From: Saccoglossus kowalevskii
Taxonomy: Eukaryota; Hemichordata; Enteropneusta; Harrimaniidae
Assembly (NCBI RefSeq): GCF_000003605.2
Contig: NW_003143803.1
Location: 14,107-24,639, forward strand
Reading direction: 5' to 3'
DNA: 10,533 bases
Below, piece after piece: positions 1 to 7,926 of this stretch. The first letter of the stretch is position 1, and each line of letters starts with the position of its first letter. The position numbers and the translations under genes were made by a program. Under the pieces are notes generated by a model. It saw only the letters and a program-made list of their open reading frames with translations, had not been told where the DNA came from and made no database searches.

Positions 1-261
1 AATGCAATGAACATTTCTGTTTAAATTTTGTACAAAGACAGTATACCAATAGATACATCAACATGAACATTATTTTTGTAATTTGATTCAATATGACTGC
101 CCAATGTCCAATTCTCATGTAACAGCACTAAATCATAATTTTTTACAAATCCGTCTCCTATTAATGGTTTCAATCTAATCTCAATGAGTTCAGATCACAA
201 AATTTTGGATGGTGACTGTGTCATTAAGATTGACTTGTTATTTACAAATTATTTACTATAG

Positions 262-373
262 GACCACCTCTACCTCCTGGATTCTCAAAGGAATCTTCCT
301 CTAATGACAGAACGCAGAACACTGAGAAAACAAAACGGTTATCTGCAAATGAGGATAGTGATGATGAAGATAG

Positions 374-404
<31 letters not shown>

Positions 405-407
405 GAG
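262..407 (+). CDS. WDR70: WDR70 exon A: GPPLPP motif and acidic linker
   Basis: The acceptor AG is at 260-261. The exon opens with the last two bases of a Gly codon (phase 1), then 48 codons to the donor GAG|GTTAAT at 408. The peptide reads PPLPPGFSKESSS, then a polar Thr/Lys/Asn stretch, then EDSDDEDS, nine Asp and two Glu. WDR70 proteins have a GPPLPP motif followed by a strongly acidic segment before the first WD repeat, and this matches. It is probably a disordered linker. The nine Asp are encoded by nine uninterrupted GAT codons (375-401), so the tract is a coding microsatellite liable to length change. Reading past the donor meets a stop within about 15 codons, which supports the junction. 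Confidence 0.92.
375..401 (+). repeat. (GAT)9 coding microsatellite
   Basis: Nine perfect GAT triplets encode nine Asp in the acidic linker of exon A. No synonymous GAC interrupts them, so slippage is expected. Being in triplets, length change would keep the frame. Confidence 0.95.
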
Positions 408-584
408 GTTAATATTCCAATATTTATATTGCAACAAAGCATTATCCTTTCATGATACCTGTACTATATAATGATCATTGTATTCTTGTCTTGTCCTTGG
501 TGGCAGAAAAGTCTACCCATGCATGTGGTGTAAACTATTGCAATGAGGCATATTGTTCTAAATTTCTAATCACATTTTTTGCAG

Positions 585-644
585 TCTTTAGAAAAGAAGA
601 TCCCTGCCACTCATGAAATCACACTAGAACATGGTGATAAAGCA
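585..644 (+). CDS. WDR70: WDR70 exon B: KIPATHEITLEHGDKA segment
   Basis: This is a 60-base exon of exactly 20 codons, phase 0 at both ends. The acceptor is a T-rich tract ending TTTTTTGCAG at 584, with a good branch-point candidate (TTCTAATC) about 20-25 bases upstream. The peptide runs SLEKKIPATHEITLEHGDKA and leads straight into VSAICLDP of exon C, the entry strand of the first WD repeat in WDR70. The donor must be GCA|GTAGGT at 645. The nearby alternative TAG|GTATAT at 649 would break the frame with exon C, although GTATAT looks comparable as a donor. Whether both are used cannot be told from sequence. Confidence 0.92.
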
Positions 645-1067
645 GTAGGTATATTATTGCAATAATTCATATATGATTATTACTGTTGAATGATTGAATA
701 ATAAATTCTGTGCATCTTACAACTGAAATTGGTTTATTACAAACTTGTATTTGTGATGAATAGCAAAGAGTGGGGGGGGGGGTTTCCTTGTGTACAAAAT
801 CACCAATATTAATAATAATTGTTGCTATTTAGTCTAAGATTACTATATTATTATTATGATAAAATGATAAAATTGCATAATATTCAATGAATATATTTAA
901 TGAGACTATCATGTTGTTACCATTACCATATCTTCACTGATATTTCTCATTAAATGTCACAACTGTGAATTATATGCACCGTTGTAGTAGGATAACAAAA
1001 AAATATTACAATATGATTTGTTTTTTGTACATTCTCTTTTTATTCATTGTTTCAATATATTTCTCAG
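645..1067 (+). other. Intron between exons B and C
   Basis: This 423-bp AT-rich intron shows no repeat family shared with the rest of the window. It has one run of eleven G (772-782), a likely slippage and sequencing-error site and a possible partner in a G-rich structure. I see no gene in it. Confidence 0.8.
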
Positions 1068-1201
1068 GTATCAGCAATTTGTTTGGACCCAGCTGGAGCT
1101 CGGTTGGCCACAGGAAGTTATGATTTTGATGTAAGGTTTTGGGACTTTGCAGCAATGGATATCACATTGAGATCTTTTCGTACATTTCGGCCCTGTGAGT
1201 G
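1068..1201 (+). CDS. WDR70: WDR70 exon C: first WD40 repeat
   Basis: The acceptor is TATTTCTCAG at 1067. The exon has 44 codons plus two bases (phase 2 at its end), with donor TG|GTAAGT at 1202, the best donor in the window. The peptide starts VSAICLDPAGARLATGSYDF and continues DVRFWDFAAMD, a WD40 repeat: hydrophobic strand, DP-GARL turn, GSYD strand and a WD dipeptide. It then runs through LRSFRTFRPCE and a split Cys codon completed by exon D. The PCEC-HQI join across the 6.1-kb intron matches WDR70 and fixes the phase. The first propeller blade therefore begins here. Confidence 0.96.
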
Positions 1202-1651
1202 GTAAGTTATCGCATGTTTCACATCACCAACCTAGTGAACATTACATACTGTTCATTTAATATGTATATAATGACTATCAGACTACTTTAGATTTAATGT
1301 AATAATAACACAATTATTCACTGTGGTTCCTTGTTGCCTAACTTGTCGACATTTTGTAAATGTCATAATATATAGGTAGTGCGTGCAGGAAATGACTCAT
1401 AATAATGAAACATGCAACAAAGAACGGAATGTGTTAAACAGACTTACATGTATTATCACTCAAACATAATATTTAAGCAAAAACAATGAAATTCTTGCCT
1501 ACAATAAACATTAAGTAAGACAGCTCAAAAATTATGATAACGTGGGACACTCCTACAACCGTTTCAAAAGTCTTACTCTTACTTTGAAGTGTTTGTATTC
1601 TTTGTGTCTTCTTTTAGAATGTATGTTTTACCGACGACGTACTTTCTGTAC
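1202..1651 (+). other. Unique 5' part of the 6.1-kb intron
   Basis: AT-rich sequence after the exon C donor. I see no open frame of note, no repeat shared with other parts of the window and no RNA gene. Confidence 0.7.
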
Positions 1652-2364
1652 GATACAATGTATATTCAATGTTATGATAGTTCAATGGCTTCTGCGATGA
1701 TTGAACAAAGTATGTTTTATCAGCGACGAGTACAGCATTCGGAATGACGTTTTACGTTCGGTATTTAAATGGCCTTTACATTGGCTGATCAACAAAAACT
1801 TTGTGAACAAATGCCCAAATGCCAAGGTCCCAAATATCTTGTGCAAATGGCTTGTGCAAATCAATGTCAACAACTCCGGGTCATAGAACCCTAAGTCAAT
1901 ACTAAAAAAAACTCCCTAGCTTAGGTAAAAATAACAAATTCTGTCGCACAGAGTAAATAAATGCGTAAATAAATGTACAATCTCTATAACACTGTAAACA
2001 AGGGCATTAAAAACACAACGCAACAGTGGAAATAGGTTTCTTCGCTTGTGTAGAATGAAGGGAAGATGGACAATAACTGGAAAATAATTAAAACCAGGGT
2101 GATGTCTGTCACTTGCCATATGCTCCTCTGTAATTCTAATAGCGATATTTGTTGCGAGGAACATAACATGACAATATTAACAATAAACACTTCCACTATT
2201 TTATCTTTAGACGCAATTATTTTTCAAAATATTACCACAGCTAGAAAACACTATTATACATTATTTAAATATTGCTGTTTTATGTTCATTATTTCTTGAC
2301 ATGGAATGCAAACAATGGCAGAACTTTTCAAGAATCTGTTTTGTAAAACAATTTGAAAGTTCTT
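1652..2364 (+). repeat. Repeat Z, copy 1
   Basis: A 713-bp sequence from GATACAATGTATATTC to CAATTTGAAAGTTCTT is repeated almost unchanged at 2856-3596. Short open frames on both strands (for example 1701-1886 + and 1682-1873 -) resemble nothing I know and are not kept well enough between copies to argue for coding. I see no terminal inverted repeats or transposase motif. It could be a fragment of a dispersed element or a local duplication. Confidence 0.9.
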
Positions 2365-2855
2365 AATTTTATCCAAAAAATGCAAAAAAAATCAAAAAAT
2401 TATCTTCTTAAAAACTGCTTGCTTGTTTGACAATCAATTTAGCATATACATGTAGTATCTCTGTTGATAGCTCTACACAGTTACTGAAGCAGATTTTGAA
2501 AAATGGCTTCTTTGACAGCCATCTTGGATTTAGTAAAAAGTGAAATTACTCTATAACTCATGATCAATTTGCCAGTTGAAACCAAAGTTGGCATACAACA
2601 TCCGTTCAATGCGATGATTATGTGTTCATGAACATATTTCCCATGATTCAAGTGATTTTGCCGGCCATCTTGAATTGATCAAAAAACGCAAAAAACCTCA
2701 AAAAATGTTCTTCTTAAAAACTGCCCGCTTGCACCTATGTTGATAGCTCTACAAAGTTACTGAAACAGATTATTGAAAAATGGCTTCCATTGGCAGCCAT
2801 CTTGGATTTAGTAAAAGAGAAAAAGTTCTATAACTCATGAACTATTTGCAAGACT
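2365..2855 (+). repeat. Repeat Y, short copy between the two Z copies
   Basis: It begins AATTTTATCCAAAAAATGC and holds two ~276-bp tandem subunits, each with TAGCTCTACA, GTTACTGAA and a GCAGCCATCTTGGATTTAG-type core (subunit marks at 2468 and 2744). The same sequence in the same order makes up 5271-5737. The Z1/Y join falls within a shared TTCTT, which occurs at the corresponding point of both parents. At the right side Y-like sequence runs to about 2852, where Z copy 2 begins. Confidence 0.88.
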
Positions 2856-3596
2856 GATACAATGTATATTCAATGTTATGATAGTTCAATGCTTCCGCGA
2901 TGATTGAACAAAGTATGTTTTATCAGCGACGAGTACAGCGTTCGGAATGACGCTTTACGTTCGGTATTTAAATGGCCTTTACATTGGCTGATCAACAAAA
3001 ACTTTGTGAACAAATGCCCAAATGCCAAGGTCCCAACTCTTTTGCCGTAAGGAGTAGTCTCAAGCAATTATCTTGTGCAAATGGCTTGTGCAAATCAACG
3101 TCAACAACTCCGGGTCATAGAACCCTAAGTCAATACTAAAAAAAACTCCCTAGCTTAGGTAAAAATAACAAATTCTGTCGCACAGAGTAAATAGATGCGT
3201 AAATACATGTACAATCTCTATAACACTGTAAAAGGGGCATTAAAAACACAACGCAACAGTCGCAATAGGTTTCTTCGCTTGTGTAGAATGAAGGGAAGAT
3301 GGACAATAACTGGAAATTAATTAAAACCAGGGTGATGTCTGTTACTTGCCATATGCTCCTCTGTAATTCTAATAGCGATATTTGTTGCGAGGAACATAAC
3401 ATGACAATATTAACAATACACACACCATTATTTTATCTTTAGACGCAATTATTTTTCAAAATATTACCACAGCTAGAAAACACTATTATACGTTATTTAA
3501 ATATTGCTGTTTTATGTTCATTATTTCTTGACATGGAATGCAAACAATGGCAGAACATTTCAAGAATCTGTTTTGTAAAACAATTTGAAAGTTCTT
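2856..3596 (+). repeat. Repeat Z, copy 2
   Basis: A 741-bp direct repeat of 1652-2364, nearly identical by eye. The main difference is about 30 extra bases at roughly 3032-3065 (CTCTTTTGCCGTAAGGAG and following), right after GGTCCCAA. The copies lie in the same orientation with 491 bp between them, so recombination between them would delete one copy and the Y segment. Confidence 0.9.
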
Positions 3597-3755
3597 CTCA
3601 CAAATCTCAGTTTCTTATACAGGCAAGGCGTAGATAGTTTTTCTATGTTTAGAAAAATAGTACATGTATGTACACTACTTTTATTCACATGTAGCATAAA
3701 ACCAAGACTCATTAACTGCATTTATTGATTCATTACAGAAATGACACAGCCACTT

Positions 3756-4623
3756 TTATTAGCTCCGCTGTCGACGAAGTCGAGCAGAGCTTATAGTATT
3801 ACTGATTGTCCGTTGTCGGCGTCGGCGTTGTCAACTTTACATTTTCGACTTCTTCTTAAAAACCACAAACTGTATAGCTATGAAACTTTCTAGGAAGGCA
3901 CCTTGAGTGGTTCTCTCAGATTTGTTAATTTTGTGTGGATATGTTCAATTGTCTTATTTATAGCGAATATTTTTGTCATTTTTGGTCAAAAATGCTATTT
4001 TCGACTTCTTCTTGAAAACCGCTAGCCCAAATGCTTAGATATTACATATGTAAGTACTACATGTGGACCTCTATCAGATTTGTTCATTTCGTGATGACAT
4101 CTTAAATTCTCTAATTTTGATGAATATTTTTGTCATTTTTGGTAAAAAGTGATATTTTCGACTTCTTGTTAAAAAACCGAAAGTCCAATTGCCTTGATAT
4201 TACACATCTAGGTACTACAAGTGGACCTCTATCAGATTTGTTCATTTCATGATGATATCTTCAATTCTCTAATTTTCATGAATATTTTTGTCATTTTTGG
4301 TAAAAAGTGATATTTTCGACTTCTTGTTAAAAACCGCAAGTCCAATTGCTTTGATATTACATATCTAGGTACTACATGTGATCCTCTCTCAGGTTTGTTC
4401 ATTTCGTGATGATATCTTTAATTCTCTAATTTTCATGAATTTTGTCATTTTTGGTAAAAAGTGATATTTTCGACTTGTTAAAAACCGCAAGTCTAATTGC
4501 TTTGATATTATATACACTACATAGGTACTACAGGTAGACCTCTCTCAGATTTGTTCATTTCGTGATGATTTTGTTCTTCAATTATCTAATTTTAATGAAT
4601 ATTTTTGATAAAAAGTTATATTT
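3756..4623 (+). repeat. Repeat X: palindrome-headed array of ~156-bp units
   Basis: The element starts with an imperfect palindrome at 3761-3791 (AGCTCCGCTGTCGAC, loop GAA, GTCGAGCAGAGCT), then a CG-rich GTCGGCGTCGGCG stretch. It then has five tandem units marked by TTTTCGACTT at 3846, 4002, 4159, 4317 and 4471, spaced 154-158 bp. Each unit carries an AAAAACCGC-like box, GGTACTAC, CTCAGATTTGTTCATTTCGTGATGA-type sequence and TTTTTGTCATTTTTGG. It has no open frame of note. A shorter copy lies at 9921-10198. Known family not identified; a non-autonomous mobile element is plausible. Confidence 0.88.
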
Positions 4624-5737
4624 AGGGTTTCGAGCCCTATGGGGCGAAACCCTATTGTAATTGCTTTGATTATTATTATTATTCCGCCGTTTTTTGTAAG
4701 TTCTGTAACTTGAAAAATAATGCTGCGATTGATTTGCTATTTTGCATGCTGATAAAGGGCCATGAGTTGTGGTTCATACCCCCAAAACCAGCCATGTAGA
4801 TCACATGACCTGGCCGCCATCTTAGGTAGAACACAAACCGGAAGTGCTCAATTGCACCACTTTCTGAGGGTCTAGGAACTTCCGTTTTTTGTGTGTGGCA
4901 TCATTGGCTCATGTCTAGCAAATATCAGCAATAAAATCTTTAGGGGTCATTTGACCTTGGCCGCCATATTGGATTTTCTGAAAATTGACAAAAAACTTTA
5001 AAAATCTTCTTAAAAATGGCTCATTCATGTGATTAGAAATTTGTTTTGCAGCACCTATGGCCATAGCTCTACAAAGTTACTGAAGCAGATTTTTGAAAAA
5101 TTGGCTTCCTTTGGCAGCCATCTTGGATTTAGTAAAAAGTGAAATTACGCTATAACATATGAACAATTTGCCAGATTTAAACAAAACTTGGCATACAACA
5201 TCCACTCAATAAGATGATTATGTGTTCATGAAAATATTTCTCATGATTCAAGTGGTTTTGGTGGCCTTCTTAATTTTATCCAAAAAATGCAAGAAAAATC
5301 AAACAATTATCTTCTTAAAAACTGCTTGCTTGTTTGACAATCAATTTAGCATATAGTATCTCTGTTGATAGCTCTACACAGTTACTGAAGCAGATTTTGA
5401 AAAATGGCTCCTTTAGCAGCCATCTTGGATTTAGTAAAAAGTGAAATTACTCTATAACTCATGATCAATTTGCCAGTTGAAACCAGAGTTGGCATACAAC
5501 ATCTGTTCAATACGATTATGTGTTCATGAACATATTTCCCATGATTCAAGTGGTTTTGCCGGCCATCTTGAATTGATCAAAAAACACAAAATACCTCAAA
5601 AAATGTTCTTCTTAAAAACTGCCCGCTTGCACCTATGTTGATAGCTCTACAAAGTTACTGAAACAGATTATTGAAAAATGGCTTCCATTGGCAGCCATCT
5701 TTGATTTAGTAAAAGAGAAAAAGTTCTATAACTCAGG
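4624..5737 (+). repeat. Repeat Y, long copy with hairpin head
   Basis: It begins with a hairpin (4624-4653: AGGGTTTCGAGCCC, loop TAT, GGGGCGAAACCCT), followed by TTATTATTATTATTCCGCCG. About 1.1 kb follows in which ~275-305-bp subunits recur (TAGCTCTAC at 5064, 5369 and 5642). Each has a GCAGCCATC(T)TGGATTTAG core and ATAACTCATGA-like tail. The last two subunits match 2365-2838 almost base for base. It abuts the last X unit directly, as if joined to or inserted next to it. I recall similar GGGTTTCG...CGAAACCC heads from repeats of marine invertebrates but cannot name the family. No coding capacity seen. Confidence 0.85.
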
Positions 5738-5978
5738 CTGCTAGTGTTTTTATACACTATAATTAAACATAATTGAAAAATCCTTACATGTACCGGTATC
5801 ATACACATAAAGCAATGGGTCAACTTTCCAAATTTGTCTGCAATTCATTGCAAGCAAAACATCATGCATTTCTCATTGTGTTGGCCATGGAAGTTTGACC
5901 ATCATATGATTACTGTATCAAACAATTATATTTGGGATCCTGACAACCAAAGACCAATTAAATGTGAACATTTCCTGT
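5738..5978 (+). other. Unique spacer before the minisatellite
   Basis: 240 bp of AT-rich intron sequence with no repeat partner in the window and no gene that I can see. Confidence 0.7.
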
Positions 5979-7296
5979 GTATGTTTTGCTGCTATCGTAT
6001 GTTTCACTGCTATGGTATATTTCACTGCTATGGTATTTTTCACTGCTATGTTATATTTCTCTGCTATGGTATGTTTCACTGCTATGGTATGTTTCAGTGC
6101 TATGGTATATTTCTCTGCTATGGTATGTTTCACTGCTATGGTATGTTTCAGTGCTATGGTATATTTCACTGCTATGATATATTTCACTGCTATGGCATGT
6201 TTCAGTGCTACATGTATGGTATATTTCACTGCTATGATATATTTCAGTGTTATGGTATATTTCACTGCTATGGTATGTTTTAGTGCTATGGTATGTTTCA
6301 GTGCTCTGGTATTTTCACTGCTATGGTATATTTCACTGCTATGGTATATTTCACTGCTATGGTATAGTTCACTGCTATGGTATATTTCACTGCTATGGTA
6401 TGTTTCAGTGCTATGGTATATTTCACTGCTATGATATATTTCACTGCTATGGCATGTTTCAGTGCTATGGTATATTTCACTGCTATGGTATATTTCAGTG
6501 TTATGGTATATTTCACTGCTATGGTATGTTTTAGTGCTATGGTATGTTTCAGTGCTGTTGTATGTTTCAGTGCTATGGTATATTTCAGTGCTATGGTATA
6601 TTTCACTGCTATGGTATGTTTCAGTGCTATGGTATATTTCACTGCTATGGTATGTTTCAATGCTATGGTATGTTTCAGTGCTAAGGTATATTTCACTGCT
6701 ATGGTATATTTTGCTGCTATGGTATATTTCACTGCTATGGTATATTTCACTGCTATGGTATATTTCACTGCTATGGTATGTTTCAGTGCTATGGTATATT
6801 TCACTGCTATGGTATGTTTCAGTGCTATGGTATGTTTCAGTGCTAAGGTATATTTCACTGCTATGATATATTTCACTGTAATGGTATGTTTCAGTGCTAT
6901 GGTATATTTTGCTGCTATGGTATAATTCACTGCTATGGTATATTTCACTGCTATGGTATATTTCACTGCTATGGTATATTTCACTGCTATGGTATGTTTC
7001 AGTGCTATGGTATGTTTCAGTGCTATGGTATGTTTCAGTGCTATGGTATATTTCACTGCTATGGTATTTTCTGCTGCTATGGTATATTTCACTGCTATGG
7101 TATGTTTCACTGCTATGGTATGTTTCAGTACTATGGTATATTTCAGTGCTATGGTATATTTCACTGCTATGGTATGTTTCAGTGCTATGGTATGTTTTAG
7201 TGCTATGGTATATTTCACTGCTATGGTATATTTCACTGCTATGGTATATTTCACTGTTATGGTATATTTCACTAAAGGTACTATGGTATATTTCAG
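5979..7296 (+). repeat. 18-bp minisatellite, about 73 units
   Basis: The consensus is GGTATATTTCACTGCTAT, repeated head to tail for 1.3 kb and ending at the exon D splice acceptor. Two main variants interleave: type A (GTATAT with TTTCAC) and type B (GTATGT with TTTCAG). The two variable positions mostly change together. Rare indels (a 4-base insertion near 6215, a 1-base loss near 6312, 6 extra bases near 7274) shift the register. All three + frames (LLWYIS, CYGIFH, MVYFTA) and two of three - frames (SEIYHS, TIAVKY) lack stops in the consensus. This explains the long open frames here, including the 460-codon frame at 5918-7300 on the - strand. These should not be annotated as genes. Confidence 0.97.
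7285..7296 (+). promoter_or_regulatory. Exon D 3' splice acceptor formed by a satellite unit
   Basis: The twelve bases GGTATATTTCAG before exon D are identical to the first part of a satellite unit. The preceding bases also belong to the array (CTAT at 7281-7284). Only one weak AG (AAAG, 7277) lies in the last 95 bases of the intron. The four full units before it all end in TTTCAC. Confidence 0.9.
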
Positions 7297-7450
7297 TCAT
7301 CAGATCAGGTCCTTACAGTACAGTAACACTGGTGATGCTATTCTCATCATATCTGGCAACTCACAAGCTAAAATCGTAGATAGAGATGGGTTTGAAGTTA
7401 TGGAGTGTGTTAAAGGTGATCAGTATATTACAGACATGGCAAACACAAAG
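7297..7450 (+). CDS. WDR70: WDR70 exon D: second WD40 repeat region
   Basis: The exon starts with one base that completes the Cys codon from exon C, then 51 codons, ending AAG|GTAATA at 7451 in phase 0. The peptide contains HQIRSLQYSNTGDAILIISG, then NSQAKIVDRDGFEVMEC and VKGDQYITDMANTK. These are the second propeller blade and the following linker, very like WDR70. Its upstream edge is unusual: the AG at 7295-7296 is the end of an 18-bp satellite unit (GGTATATTTCAG), so the array touches the coding sequence. The exon's reading frame is also open backwards through the satellite to 6926, where a TAA closes it. The exon start at 7297 is chosen because only it gives the conserved CHQIRSLQYS join. 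Confidence 0.96.
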
Positions 7451-7926
7451 GTAATACAATACCAAAATATCCTTCAATTTGTTTCTATTTTCAGCTCACA
7501 TATGCAATGTACACGAGTAAACGAGTGTCTGTTCCATCAAAATCTCAAAATATGCTAGGCCAATCAAAATGAAATACAGAATACATTACATATTATGGCA
7601 TACAATATTCTAAGGGCGGAAATCCAATGTAAATTAAATTTTTTTTGACAAGAAAATGTTGTTTCTAGAATATGACAAACTTGGCTCAGAGGACATCTTG
7701 ATTTCTGTGCCATGCCTTGACCAAACACAGTACTCCATGATTACTGCTAATCTTAACACAACGTCTTCTGAAAGCCTCTATGTATAGCCAAAATGAATGA
7801 GTAAAAAAGTCTGTGGGAGATGTATTTTTTTTTACTGACCTGAAATGTGCTTTGTGATAACAAATGAGTAAACCAATTGCTAATAGCATGTAAATACAAT
7901 GTAGCATCAAATTCATTTTTGTTCAA
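7451..7926 (+). other. Intron D-E, 5' unique part
   Basis: AT-rich intron sequence after the exon D donor. An open - strand frame at 7686-7916 (76 codons) has no recognisable features and is taken as chance. No repeat partner seen. Confidence 0.65.

Noticed and set aside
242-442. - strand frame with a poly-Ser run
   Set aside because: It is the antisense of the poly-Asp GAT tract of exon A.
1682-1873. Conserved small - strand frame in both Z copies (also 2876-3067)
   Set aside because: The copies are recent duplicates, so retained frames are expected. The termini of the frames differ, one copy has an insertion, and no family is recognisable.
1652-3596. Z copies as long terminal repeats of a retrotransposon
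   Set aside because: The interval is only 491 bp and consists of another repeat. I see no primer-binding site or polypurine tract, and the ends lack a clear TG...CA pair.
5040-5060. TTGTTTTGCAG as an internal acceptor of a cryptic exon
   Set aside because: The following sequence is repeat Y with no conserved frame, and the exon C to D protein join is complete without it.
5834-6283. A + strand frame with CYGIFH repeats as a Cys-rich peptide gene
   Set aside because: Same periodicity effect. The Cys spacing only reflects the DNA period, and the frame breaks where the array has indels.
5979-7296. CRISPR-like array
   Set aside because: The units are contiguous with no spacers, inside a metazoan intron.
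5918-7300. A 460-codon - strand frame with YHSSEI hexapeptides, as a repetitive structural or secreted protein
   Set aside because: It is the antisense of the 18-bp array and ends in unrelated intron sequence. The other open frames of the array are equally long, there is no signal peptide, and it lies inside a WDR70 intron.
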